Assembly: GCA_947488845.1 (NCBI GenBank)
Contig: CANLBM010000017.1
Location: 1-64,000, forward strand
DNA length: 64,000 nt
Reading direction: 5' to 3'
From: an uncultured Sphingomonadaceae bacterium
Lineage (GTDB): Bacteria; Pseudomonadota; Alphaproteobacteria; Sphingomonadales; Sphingomonadaceae
The notes under the pieces were generated by a model, which worked only from the letters and a program-made list of their open reading frames with translations, did not search any database and was not told where the DNA came from. Every line of letters starts with the position of its first letter. The first letter of the stretch is position 1. Of the stretch, positions 1 to 8,404 are shown in pieces. The position numbers were made by a program, and so were the translations under genes.

Positions 1-189
1 AACAGATCAAACCGCACTCGTCTCGCTACCAGAAGCAATATCAAACGGAATATCATCCGAGTTTTTCAACACAATCGGGTGGAAAGCGGACTGTCTGTTT
101 TAAGAGCCACAATGCGTGAAGGCAGATGCTCCTTTATCGGTCGAAGGTGACTGTTTGCGCCAAATACTAACGGGCCTAGGCACCTTTTG
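1..189. other. Left-edge stretch without a supported gene
   Basis: I see no convincing gene here. One plus-strand frame is open from base 1 to about 150 but has no recognisable protein pattern. Bases 77-91 (GGGTGGAAAGCGGAC) recur exactly at 26431-26445, which suggests a small dispersed relic rather than coding sequence. Confidence 0.4.
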
Positions 190-1119
190 TTATTGGTCTG
201 AAATTCGTTGCCCGTTGATATCAATTTCATATTTTTTAGCGTGTTTTCCTCGCCAGAGAATGAACAGACCCGAAATCACAATCAATGCTGATCCAACCAT
301 CATTGAATGGCTTAACTGTTCACCAAAGAGCGCAATGCCAAGGGCAATACCAAAAAGGAGCCGCGTATATCTGAACGGGGTAACGGCTGAGACCTCACCC
401 GTTCGCATTGCTTTCATCAGACACGAATAAGCACAAACGCCCGCGAGGACTGCCCCCAATATATAGAGAGACATTTCGAAGTTAGGCTGGACATATAAAG
501 TCGCTTGCCAAACGGACACCAAAACCCCGGCAAGAATGATCGACAAAAACCCGTATAATCCGAGAATCCACGTGCTCAGCGATGCCGGCGCGGCGCGGCT
601 AGCCAAATCGCGACCCGCGAACCCTATCATTCCCACGACAGCCAAAATTGAAAGCATGGAAAAGCTATCGGTCCCTGGCTGGACGATAATCACGATCCCG
701 ATCAATCCAAGGATGATTGCCGTCCATCTTCGCCATCCTACCTTTTCACCAAAGATCAATGCCGCCCCTGCCACGACAACAAGCGGCGTTGCCTGAAGGA
801 TCACGGTAGCGGCCGACAGTGGGATCAAAGCAATGGCTAGCACGTAGAACAATCGCCCGACGACCTCAAAGAAAACGCGGACGAGCATAGAGCGTGAAAC
901 GACTTCCCGGACAAAGAGAGGATCATCGTTGAGCTTGATCACACAGGCAAATATGAACGCCCCGCCTAAGCCAAACATGATGAGAATCTGACCGACCGGT
1001 AGTGTAACAGCCGCCGCTTTGACAAATGCATCCTCTATCGCAAAAATGGCCATGCCAACGACCATCCAAATGCTACCAAACAAGTTTTCATTATGATCGC
1101 TTACGTTTTTGATGGTCAC
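190..1119 (-). CDS. DMT-superfamily (EamA) membrane transporter
   Basis: A 309-residue, very hydrophobic protein with about ten transmembrane segments in two similar halves, the layout of EamA/DMT exporters in the inner membrane. A typical second-half pattern is visible in the stretch around VTPFRYTRLLFGIALG. Family members export metabolites or take up small solutes; the substrate cannot be read from sequence. The start is GTG at 1119 with only a weak ribosome site; the first 14 residues are polar and a methionine at residue 19 is an alternative start. It stands alone, divergent from the DUF983 gene across 344 bp, in a low-gene-density region near the window edge. Confidence 0.8.
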   Translation of the reverse strand: MTIKNVSDHNENLFGSIWMVVGMAIFAIEDAFVKAAAVTLPVGQILIMFGLGGAFIFACVIKLNDDPLFVREVVSRSMLVRVFFEVVGRLFYVLAIALIPLSAATVILQATPLVVVAGAALIFGEKVGWRRWTAIILGLIGIVIIVQPGTDSFSMLSILAVVGMIGFAGRDLASRAAPASLSTWILGLYGFLSIILAGVLVSVWQATLYVQPNFEMSLYILGAVLAGVCAYSCLMKAMRTGEVSAVTPFRYTRLLFGIALGIALFGEQLSHSMMVGSALIVISGLFILWRGKHAKKYEIDINGQRISDQ

Positions 1120-1463
1120 AGTTTGCCCAATTTAATATTTCGATTTGATGACAGGATCGACGATTGCCAATTGGCCGATTTCCGCCTGTTTCTCGATGGC
1201 TAAGCTTCCTGATCCAATCACAGTCTATGCCCACTAATGATTCATCTGTTATCCAGTTATGGGCTCGATGGCCAGTGTAGCGGCATAAGCTATTGGACAG
1301 GATATTAATGACTATTTGTCACTAATGTCATGCTGCTTGCAATATAGGTGCAGGCCAATTCCATCTCTATATTACCACCGGCTGGAGATATCCCGCGACC
1401 TACAAATATGCTCAGATCGATGACGGGGCGTCAGCAAATATGTTATTTCATAAGGATACAAGC
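1120..1463. other. Intergenic region between the DMT transporter and DUF983 genes
   Basis: About 340 bp without a gene. It must carry the divergent promoters of its neighbours. A TTGTCA box near 1316 followed by AT-rich sequence could be a -35/-10 pair for the rightward gene, but the spacing is not clean. No repeat or RNA is recognised. Confidence 0.3.
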
Positions 1464-1835
1464 ATGCAACATGAGACTAGCGAGCTTATCAAATCAGGAA
1501 TTAGGCTCAAGTGCGGGGCATGTGAAAAAGGAAGCTTATTCAGATCCTATCTAAAATTCTACGATAGCTGCCCAAACTGCGGATTAGATTTAACAGTTGC
1601 CGATACCGCCGACGGCCCAGCTTTTTTCGTTGGTTTCTTTACAATGATTGTGATCACACCGTTAATCCTTGTTGCAATCCTGTCATTCGATAGCTGGATC
1701 GCCAAAGCAATCGCATTCATAATCGGTATTTTAACAGGGGTCATAGTTTGCTTACTTCTTCTTCCACCAGTTAAGGCAATATTGCTGAATTTACAGATTG
1801 AACATAATTCGGGTGAAGGATCTGTAGCAAGCTGA
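1464..1835 (+). CDS. DUF983 family small membrane protein
   Basis: A 123-residue protein with an N-terminal zinc-ribbon-like part, two CxxC-type pairs (CGAC and CPNCG), then two membrane segments (about residues 47-67 and 75-97). This is the standard DUF983 layout: Cys-rich cytoplasmic head, DGPAFF motif, two helices. The family is common in Alphaproteobacteria, sometimes near respiratory genes; its molecular role is not established. I place the start at ATG 1464 because AAGGAT lies seven bases upstream; an in-frame start at 1440 is possible but lacks a ribosome site. It converges on the LysR gene with about 20 bp between them. Confidence 0.8.
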   Translation: MQHETSELIKSGIRLKCGACEKGSLFRSYLKFYDSCPNCGLDLTVADTADGPAFFVGFFTMIVITPLILVAILSFDSWIAKAIAFIIGILTGVIVCLLLLPPVKAILLNLQIEHNSGEGSVAS

Positions 1836-1856
1836 CGGACGGGTTTTACGACAAGC

Positions 1857-2819
1857 TTATTTTGTCGCGCTATCGGGTTGCGGACACAATTTAGTATCAT
1901 CGGTTTTCATTGTGGGAGCAGGCACAATCAATGTTTTTTCGATATAGTTCGACAATCCATCGATAAAAACCCGTGATTTCGAAGGTAAATGTTGGCGGTT
2001 TGGATAGACAGCAAATATAGCACGGTCGTCCTGAATGACATTGTTCATGAGCAGCGGCTTGAGCCGTCCTGCGGCTAAATCATCGCTAACCAGGAAATGC
2101 GCCAAACGCGCGACGCCCATTCCTTGCAATGCCGCTTTCTTAACTGTGAGGCCTATTCCTGAAAAATTGCTCTCGATAAATATCGTCTCAATTTTGCCAT
2201 CAGTTCCAAATTTCCATTGGTCATTTGTGGTGCCTCTTGCGTGTATGGTTAGGCAGCGATGCTCAGACAGCTCGCTGGGCAAAGCTGGCGTGCCATGTTG
2301 CTCTAGGTAGTCAGGAGACGCGCAGACGACCCAAGGATCATCGATAAGCTTGCGGATAATGAATGAATTTTCGTCAGGCTTCGCAAAAAGAATAGCGACA
2401 TCAATTCGTTCGCCGAGTAAATTAATCCCACCATCAGCCTGCATCAGGGTAATGGAAAGGTCTGGAAAGTTTTGAGAAAAGGTTTTCAAGAACGGGACAA
2501 TAACGTGCATTGAGAATGCATCGGATGCAGCGACCCGCAATATTCCTCTTGGATTGCCACTTAAGTCGCGGACTGCGCTCTCAGCGTCATCGATAGATTG
2601 GAGTATCCCCTCACAGCGCTCGAACAATGCCTCACCGGCCTCAGTTAGAGACAAGGCTCTCGTTGTCCGGTTAAACAATCGGACACCAAGCCGTTCCTCA
2701 AATCGGCTAATCTTTCTGCTTACACCAGAAGCGGTAAGTCCAAACCGCCGCGCTGCGCCAACGAAGCTTCCTGTTAGCACGACCTCAGCGAAAACCGACA
2801 TTTCTCCAATGGAATCCAT
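1857..2819 (-). CDS. LysR-family transcriptional regulator
   Basis: A 320-residue protein, slightly longer than the usual 300. Residues 1-60 form the winged helix-turn-helix typical of LysR proteins (FAEVVLTGSFVGAARRFGLT then SRKISRFEERLGVRLF), followed by the NRTTRALSLTEAG wing. Residues 90-295 are the LysR substrate-binding domain. The pattern around the HTH resembles the CrgA-type subgroup that often acts on a nearby oxidoreductase gene, but no such target is adjacent. The start at 2819 has no obvious Shine-Dalgarno sequence. The C-terminal 20 residues are an extension with no recognised motif. Effector and target are unknown. Confidence 0.88.
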   Translation of the reverse strand: MDSIGEMSVFAEVVLTGSFVGAARRFGLTASGVSRKISRFEERLGVRLFNRTTRALSLTEAGEALFERCEGILQSIDDAESAVRDLSGNPRGILRVAASDAFSMHVIVPFLKTFSQNFPDLSITLMQADGGINLLGERIDVAILFAKPDENSFIIRKLIDDPWVVCASPDYLEQHGTPALPSELSEHRCLTIHARGTTNDQWKFGTDGKIETIFIESNFSGIGLTVKKAALQGMGVARLAHFLVSDDLAAGRLKPLLMNNVIQDDRAIFAVYPNRQHLPSKSRVFIDGLSNYIEKTLIVPAPTMKTDDTKLCPQPDSATK

Positions 2820-3374
2820 ACAATAGCATGTTTACGTTTGATGATATTAAGTCAACAATCAAGTTTGGGCTAGCGGGGCCGGGAGATCAGCGAGCAGACT
2901 AAGGATGAAATCGTAGCGGGTCTTGGACTTTTCTCACTTTGAACGCACGAAGATCGCGTCCACTTTCGAGCGGACGCAAACACCTCAGGAGTGGCCGGGA
3001 TTGCGGCGGAAGCTGACATTACAATCGCTCCGCGTTTAATGTCCGCTAGTTGGGCTGGCTATCCAGAACCGGACAGTCCGCAATCGGCCCAACTACAGAC
3101 GGAGCGAAATGCGCCCAAATGACGTCATTCCCAAGGTCGACGCTCGTTCCTAGAAGCTACCATCGCCTGAACTCAACGCGTCCGGGAATTAATGGCAACA
3201 ATCGGTCAGTATACCATGCCGACACCAAGAGCACCATTCACTGAGGTCCGCTTTTCTGCGGCGCGATAGCGGCAGTTTCAAAAAGAACTGATTGAAGAAC
3301 GGGAAATTTGAAATTCCCGGGTTGAAGGGAAAAAAGAATATAGCCGCATGCGTCGGCATATGGAGTCCTGAAAA
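2820..3374. other. Gene-free accessory stretch with degraded repeat-like segments
   Basis: About 550 bp with no convincing gene. Around 3040-3090 and 3240-3260 there are several pieces of the form GTCCGC or GGACAGTCCGC, similar to segments near 77-100 and 26431-26450. I read these as remnants of small dispersed elements. No intact insertion sequence or terminal repeats are seen. Confidence 0.35.
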
Positions 3375-3494
3375 ATGAAAATAGTAAAATTTATAAACGA
3401 CTTGCAGTCGATCACGATGCCTAAGCCAATAAATGATTATGAAGAGGAGAGTGGAAAATCCCGATATATAGAACTTCGGGCACGTCCGCCGTAA
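3375..3494 (+). CDS. Candidate 39-residue small protein
   Basis: A short open frame starting at ATG 3375 with GGAG nine bases upstream and ending in TAA at 3492-3494. The peptide begins MKIVKFINDLQSITMPKP and ends IELRARPP, with an acidic patch (YEEES) in the middle. It matches no family I recognise. Its stop codon sits in the loop of a 6-bp hairpin (3484-3500), and two more hairpins follow directly. Good ribosome site and terminator-like ending argue for a real transcript. The small size and lack of family keep confidence low; it could also be an untranslated RNA with terminator. Confidence 0.35.
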   Translation: MKIVKFINDLQSITMPKPINDYEEESGKSRYIELRARPP

Positions 3495-3519
3495 GCGGAC
3501 AAAGGCGCCTCTCAGGCGC
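3484..3519 (+). repeat. Two adjacent 6-bp hairpins at the end of the small ORF
   Basis: GTCCGC (3484-3489) pairs with GCGGAC (3495-3500) across a 5-base loop that holds the small ORF's stop codon. GCGCCT (3505-3510) pairs with AGGCGC (3514-3519) across a 3-base loop. Together with the long hairpin that follows, they make a closely packed hairpin array. Confidence 0.6.
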
Positions 3520-3520
3520 T

Positions 3521-3554
3521 CTGGGGGACGCAGACCTTTTTCTGCGTCCCCCAG
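3521..3554 (+). terminator. Strong hairpin, possible transcription terminator
   Basis: CTGGGGGACGCAG (3521-3533) and CTGCGTCCCCCAG (3542-3554) are perfect 13-bp inverted repeats around an 8-base loop. The T-run lies in the loop and not after the stem, so it is not a textbook intrinsic terminator. A shorter GCTG/CAGC hairpin follows at 3557-3569. It may stabilise the 3' end of the small-ORF transcript. Confidence 0.55.
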
Positions 3555-3763
3555 TGGCTGCTGAGCAGCTTGTCAGCAATTATCTTGCATGCTCTTTACA
3601 GTTTCTTAATTGTCTCCCAGTTATGGCGAAGCCACGGGGCCGGGCTCGGCCTCCGCTTTTCCCCTCTACCCCCTAATTCAATAACCCTTTCATTACTCGG
3701 GTATTGATTTGTAGGTGTTCGCGTCTTGCGAACTATTGTGATTGCCGCTTCGGTTTTAACCGA

Positions 3764-4339
3764 TCAATCGGTGACCCAGGCTTTAGGCAAGGTCTGTATA
3801 TCAAAAATTACATTGGCATCTCCGATCGTGCCGATGACCGGGACCGACAACTGCTTCCGCGTCGTTCGCTTTCCTAGATCCTTGCGGGCGAGGTCGAACC
3901 CGTGCTCGTGGTAGGAACATTCGCCATCGCGTATTTCGACATCTCCGTTTATTCTTACATTCATCTCAAGCGGTTCGCTAGTTTGAAGCACGAGACGGGC
4001 CAAGGCTCCTTCTTTCCAAATTCTGCAGTCATCATACACTGTGGCTTCGCCCCATCCGCTTGCGTCGAAAAAGCTGATTTTCATGTCGTCCAGCCGATGC
4101 TTGGAATTGTATTTTGACTTATCTATAGCGACATAGATTATGTTCCAGTCCTGTTCAAAAGAGTATTCGGCAATGTCGAATTCCGCTTCTTTGGTCAGTC
4201 TGCTGCCTCCCATAACCAGTGTATTCAACCCCGGGCATGGCGTAGCAATGGAGGCACAGAATTCGTTTTCAACTGCGAGCAAGATATCATTTACACCGCA
4301 TTGGTAGTCGGATGGGTTAACTGGAATGGTATAGTTCAT
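3764..4339 (-). CDS. Hypothetical protein, 191 aa
   Basis: No family recognised. The protein is soluble-looking, rich in acidic and aromatic residues, and has no signal peptide or membrane segment. Cysteines occur at scattered positions (QCGV, FCAS, PCPG, DDCRIW, GECSYHEHG) without a clear metal-binding spacing. I choose ATG 4339 because AGGAAAG lies seven bases upstream; an in-frame start at 4423 would add 28 charged residues but has no ribosome site. It stands alone between the hairpin array and a broken restriction-modification gene, in a region that looks laterally acquired, so an accessory role is likely but unproven. Confidence 0.5.
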   Translation of the reverse strand: MNYTIPVNPSDYQCGVNDILLAVENEFCASIATPCPGLNTLVMGGSRLTKEAEFDIAEYSFEQDWNIIYVAIDKSKYNSKHRLDDMKISFFDASGWGEATVYDDCRIWKEGALARLVLQTSEPLEMNVRINGDVEIRDGECSYHEHGFDLARKDLGKRTTRKQLSVPVIGTIGDANVIFDIQTLPKAWVTD

Positions 4340-4524
4340 AAGATTCTTTCCTTTGCGGCTTTGCCGCGCTGAGTGGTTTCGAACCACGAAGCTGGAATTT
4401 TTCCTTTCAACTTCATGATTCAAATTTTCTGCTGTTCTGAAAGAATTACTCTCTTCTGAATTACCTATCCCGATGCTGTGCTGCCCCGCATCTTACGTCT
4501 GACCCGATAGCAGGCCCTAACCCC

Positions 4525-5226
4525 CTACCCTCGCCTCGAGCCAAAAATGCTAGTTGCCCCGCATTCTCTGGGCCAACATCGAATCCAAGTTAACGGATGT
4601 CGACTAGCCGATGGATAGACCATCTCGGCCATTGCCAAATCCACGAATGCCGCCTTTTGGATATCCTCGGCAAAAAAGCAGAAGATCAGCCGCGCCATGA
4701 AATGATTCATATTGACGCGCCGCTCGGCGGTGGCCCAATTTGGATTGTCTTGTAGCAGCGTCAAATACAGCCGATTGAGCCGGCTGGTCGCTCAAATGTC
4801 GAAGGAACTTTCGCGGATCTGCTTGACCGTAGTGATACCCGCGAGCGGCAGGAAAAAGCCGAAATGGTTCGGGAAATCAACATAGTCGCAGTCCACGGTT
4901 TCGCCACCGGTCAAGTCCTCGGCATGCAAAGTCTCGCCATCTGTGGCGAGAATGAATTTGGCCTTGGCAGATTGCGTCTTCGGGCTTTCCCGCAGGGCTT
5001 TCAGCGTGCCGTCGACCGTGCCTGTGTCGCAAGTTGCAATATGGATATGATTGCGCTGTAAGACCGCGCCATCCATATTGCTCTGGTCGCTGTTACCGCT
5101 TTTCAGCTGCTTGATCGTGGTGGCTTTATTCCCGAACGCAGCCAGAAATTGATAGGAAAATTCAGCAGCATCAAAGGGCTGTTCGGCCAATTCCGATATG
5201 GCTTGTTCGATTTCAACTGCATTCAT
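4525..5226 (-). pseudogene. Broken 5' part of an MmeI-like (type IIL) restriction-modification / DNA methyltransferase gene
   Basis: Reading starts at ATG 5226 (MNAVEIEQAISELAEQPFDA). It matches the N-terminal domain I know from large MmeI-like class I SAM-dependent DNA methyltransferases, which are normally 900 residues or more. After residue 144 (RESSFDI) a TGA at 4792-4794 interrupts the frame, but the same frame continues with ATSRLNRLYL and NHFMARLIFCFFAED, both typical of the family. The family normally has Arg at the stop position, so one CGA to TGA change explains it. After FFAED the similarity ends and the frame closes at 4525. Everything beyond, including the methyltransferase core, is missing. 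The gene is therefore a remnant. Residues before the stop still look well conserved, so the decay is probably recent. Confidence 0.75.
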
Positions 5227-5373
5227 ATTGCAGCGCTAACTTGGAACGGCAACGGCTGGCAAGAAAGAACGGCTAGAGCATTCAATTATTCATACGTTGC
5301 TGGGTCGTGATTATCGAAAACAACAGTTTTATTTCGGGCGAATGCAAAATGTCATCGTGCGAATTTGAGGATA

Positions 5374-7620
5374 TCAAGTTGTGCACAGGGCCTTGAGTCC
5401 CTGATAGTGAACGGGCGCCAACGTATCTATCATCTCTAACAAAAAGCTAATATTCTTTTTGGTTTCCGCTACAAGAGAAGGGTCGAAGCTTTTCCCGGTT
5501 GGGTGGGACTGGTCGTTCACAAACTTGTAAATTGCTGTTTTTTTGTGTTCATCAAAATGCACCCCCTCAAGCTTCCGATACGAGCTTTTTGAGGAGGGTG
5601 TGTAGAATTCGAGAAACGTCTCTAGCACTTTGCGAGCGATATTGGGCAGATGGTATGCATTAGCGATAGTGCCATCGCACGTGTAGCTGTATAACTGCTT
5701 AAATAAGTAGTGATACTCAGTAGAATAGTCGCGAAGCAGAGGGTCGAGCGGGATGATAATCGCGTTGCGGGCGTCGGTGTTATCGTTGCAACGGATCATA
5801 TAGTGCCGAGCAGCCTTTTTGTTTTGATTGTGCCAATTCAGCAGTAGCCGAAGAAACTCAAAGTTATGAGTGAGAATGAATACTTGTTTGGCATTCTTTA
5901 CGCCGTTTTTCAGGAACGAAAATGCCTGATAGATGGCCGATGCGTCCAGACTGGAAATTGGATCGTCTATTACCACGACGCCTTCGCTCAAGTTGAAATC
6001 CTGATCGCCGAGTTGCACAAGAAAATACACGAACGCGATTGCAGTTTTTTCTCCCTCGCTCAATCGTTTAGCGGGCTTGCCGCTGCGCTCGACCCGGTAA
6101 CCTTCAACATCGGACTCGAACTTAAGGTCACTGCGGCCCAAGAATGTGCGGACATTGCTGGTCAGCTCGGCGCTTGCTGCGTGAGAACTAGAAACCTTAG
6201 CGCGCTTTTCTTCGAATGAGTCTTTGAGGTCGCTCAGACTTCGGGGATCGGCAAAGCCTATTGAACCATCGACTAGCTTCGTGATCTCATTTGTCACGAT
6301 ATCGATCTTGTCTTGCAGATCCTTCACTGGCACTTTTATGCTTGAGATATAATGTGCTTCGATGCGCTCACGTGCCGCAGCCAAGGTTTCGGCGAAGGCG
6401 TTGGTCTTGGCGTTGTTTTGGTCAACAAGGGAGCATAACGCATCGATCGCGGTGAATAATTTCGAGCAATCTATACAAATATCGACCTCGTAAGAGACAG
6501 CGCGACGATCTAGCTTCTCAACCAAAATGTTCGTCAATTGAATAAGCTGTGCGCGAGCTTCGTTTGCAGCAGCCTCAAACATTGCAGCGGCACTATCTAC
6601 TTGATCGCGAAGTTCCGAATAAAACGCCGGTTTTGGCGGGGGGTTCATGTCATCGATGGCGCGCAGAATATGTCCGGTAAGAGCACGTATCGCCATTACA
6701 TCGGCTTTTAGTCGCTGGTCCTCGACTCCGAAATGCTTTGCAAGCTGGCTTAAACGATCCGGTGGAAGCTGCTGTGAGCAGAACTCGCACGAAGTCGACG
6801 CATGCTCGCGGTGGATAGACAAGCCTTCTTCCACCCATTTAGCGATAGCGGGCTGTTCACTCAAACGCGCAAGAGCGCTGCCTTGCGCGGAGCGCATCGT
6901 AAGGGATCGTGTCTGCTCGACGGCAATCTCTACCCATTCCGATAAAGGCCGGGCACTATTATCAGAGAGTAATGCAACCACTGGTTGCCTAAAGGGTTTG
7001 ATCAAGTCCTGTTGTTCTTGACGGACGCTCGTGCGATGAAGCTCCAGCTCTCTCTTTGACAGCGTTATTGGCTCTGTAATTTTATCAAATGCCTTTTCTG
7101 AATTTTGCTTACGATAGTTCCGCAATGCTGTTCCGCTCGTGGCCTCACTAATTGTTTTTGCGACCTCGGAAAATAGTTTTCCTTTGGAAACTTCATCCCT
7201 TTGGATAGTTTCTTTGAATTCCTTGATTTTCAGTTGGCGCGCATCAAATATCGCTTGTTCAGCTAAGGCTTCCTCCGCCAGAACCTTGTTTTCCTCTCCT
7301 ACTATCAGAATGGGCCGGAGTGGGCCTTTAAACTGACCGATGTTTGCTTCAATGAAATCGGCATTGAAGACGCGGATCTTGCGGTTGTATGCAGTCCCTT
7401 GATTAAGTTTTCCCGTCTCGACCTTGATCTCGTATGTTAGTTCCGGATAATCGGGGTGGTGGGCTTGATTCAGGGCTCCCAGTAGCCGTGTCAGCGTAGT
7501 TTTCCCCGAAGCATTGTCGCCGTAAATACAATTGTAACGCGCAAAATCGGGAAGATCGTTCGCAGCGATGAAGCTATCAAAAATACCGAGCTTCGTGATT
7601 TTTTTGATGGATTTTAGCAT
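5374..7620 (-). CDS. AAA_13-family ATPase, RloC/PrrC-like candidate anticodon nuclease
   Basis: A 748-residue protein. Walker A is GDNASGKTT (34-42), the ABC-type signature LSEGEK lies at 520-525, Walker B VVVIDD at 548-553 and an H-loop THN at 584-586. The centre (about 110-480) is helical, with a CEFC pair at 278-281 that could act as a zinc hook. This layout is that of AAA_13 proteins such as RloC and PrrC, phage-defence nucleases that cut tRNA anticodon loops. The C-terminal part keeps Arg663-x3-Glu667 and His706 in VNDQSH, resembling the Arg-Glu-His triad described for PrrC. Its ATG directly abuts the stop codon of the regulator upstream (TAGATG), so the two are co-transcribed and probably translationally coupled. 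Nuclease activity is an inference; a generic SMC-like ATPase with another effector is the alternative. Confidence 0.75.
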   Translation of the reverse strand: MLKSIKKITKLGIFDSFIAANDLPDFARYNCIYGDNASGKTTLTRLLGALNQAHHPDYPELTYEIKVETGKLNQGTAYNRKIRVFNADFIEANIGQFKGPLRPILIVGEENKVLAEEALAEQAIFDARQLKIKEFKETIQRDEVSKGKLFSEVAKTISEATSGTALRNYRKQNSEKAFDKITEPITLSKRELELHRTSVRQEQQDLIKPFRQPVVALLSDNSARPLSEWVEIAVEQTRSLTMRSAQGSALARLSEQPAIAKWVEEGLSIHREHASTSCEFCSQQLPPDRLSQLAKHFGVEDQRLKADVMAIRALTGHILRAIDDMNPPPKPAFYSELRDQVDSAAAMFEAAANEARAQLIQLTNILVEKLDRRAVSYEVDICIDCSKLFTAIDALCSLVDQNNAKTNAFAETLAAARERIEAHYISSIKVPVKDLQDKIDIVTNEITKLVDGSIGFADPRSLSDLKDSFEEKRAKVSSSHAASAELTSNVRTFLGRSDLKFESDVEGYRVERSGKPAKRLSEGEKTAIAFVYFLVQLGDQDFNLSEGVVVIDDPISSLDASAIYQAFSFLKNGVKNAKQVFILTHNFEFLRLLLNWHNQNKKAARHYMIRCNDNTDARNAIIIPLDPLLRDYSTEYHYLFKQLYSYTCDGTIANAYHLPNIARKVLETFLEFYTPSSKSSYRKLEGVHFDEHKKTAIYKFVNDQSHPTGKSFDPSLVAETKKNISFLLEMIDTLAPVHYQGLKALCTT

Positions 7621-8376
7621 CTAACTTACCTTCCCGTCTAACGCCGGAATGATGAAAGGCTGGCCGTGATCGACTTGCACCTCGATGCTAGTCTCGCCGT
7701 ATTCTCCTGGGGCCGCGAGTGCAACAATGAACCGCGACGATAACTCACTTGGCTCGTTTTCCGGCGGAAGGGTGTGGCGCTCTGGCAATCTGCGGAAAAG
7801 GGTCGTGTGATAAATCCAGATATCGTTGCCACGCAATAGCACCATGAGCTGCTTTACACGGCGACGCAGGATGATTTCCTCTGTGGACGTTATCGTATCC
7901 AAGATGCTGCGCTCACTCCAAGTCAATGAAGTGAGGGCCGCAATCAAATCCTCGGCGTATTGAGCCGTCATATCGGTGAGTGGAACCATGATTTCACAGA
8001 CGAAGTCGTTGGATTGGTTCGCCGACTTGATTAGCAAACCCTCATCCATTGTCACGGTTGCAAGGTCGTAATCGAAACGAGGGACAAGCTTCTCTTTACG
8101 AAAGTCGTTAAGGACGGCCTCAAATATATTGTGCTCGGAAGCTGGTAGAATGTTTGTAACGGGTTGGCTCATCGAAATCTGTTCGCGCCTTACACCCAGC
8201 TCTTTCGCCAATCGATCGAGCGTTTTTACTGATATCGGTGCGTTTTCATTTTCAATTTGACGCAACTTCCGCTCACTGATGCAAATTGCGTATGACAGTT
8301 CTTTTTGTGTCGAGTTCTTCTCCAAGTTGGAGCGCAACTCTTTAATAAGATGACCATTTGGTGTAACTTGTTTCAT
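7621..8376 (-). CDS. XRE-type helix-turn-helix regulator of the ATPase cassette
   Basis: Residues 8-60 form a Cro/CI-type helix-turn-helix (TQKELSYAICISERKLRQIE followed by LAKELGV). The remaining 190 residues are a domain I do not recognise, with a mixed helix/strand look and no catalytic motif. ATG 8376 lies seven bases after AGGAA; the ATG at 8382 is too close to that site, so I prefer 251 residues. An inverted repeat, CTTTTAG-N5-CTAAAAG, lies just upstream at 8386-8404 and its right arm on this strand runs into the ribosome site. Autoregulation by this protein is therefore likely. The stop codon abuts the ATPase start. The long C-terminal domain may sense infection or bind the ATPase as an antitoxin; both are inference. 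Confidence 0.72.
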   Translation of the reverse strand: MKQVTPNGHLIKELRSNLEKNSTQKELSYAICISERKLRQIENENAPISVKTLDRLAKELGVRREQISMSQPVTNILPASEHNIFEAVLNDFRKEKLVPRFDYDLATVTMDEGLLIKSANQSNDFVCEIMVPLTDMTAQYAEDLIAALTSLTWSERSILDTITSTEEIILRRRVKQLMVLLRGNDIWIYHTTLFRRLPERHTLPPENEPSELSSRFIVALAAPGEYGETSIEVQVDHGQPFIIPALDGKVS

Positions 8377-8385
8377 GCACATTTC

Positions 8386-8404
8386 CTTTTAGTTCGTCTA
8401 AAAG
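8386..8404 (-). promoter_or_regulatory. Inverted-repeat operator candidate for the HTH-ATPase cassette
   Basis: CTTTTAG (8386-8392) and CTAAAAG (8398-8404) are perfect 7-bp inverted repeats separated by 5 bases. The site lies 10 bases upstream of the regulator's start and overlaps its Shine-Dalgarno sequence. Size and placement fit a dimeric XRE repressor acting on its own promoter. Confidence 0.5.
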
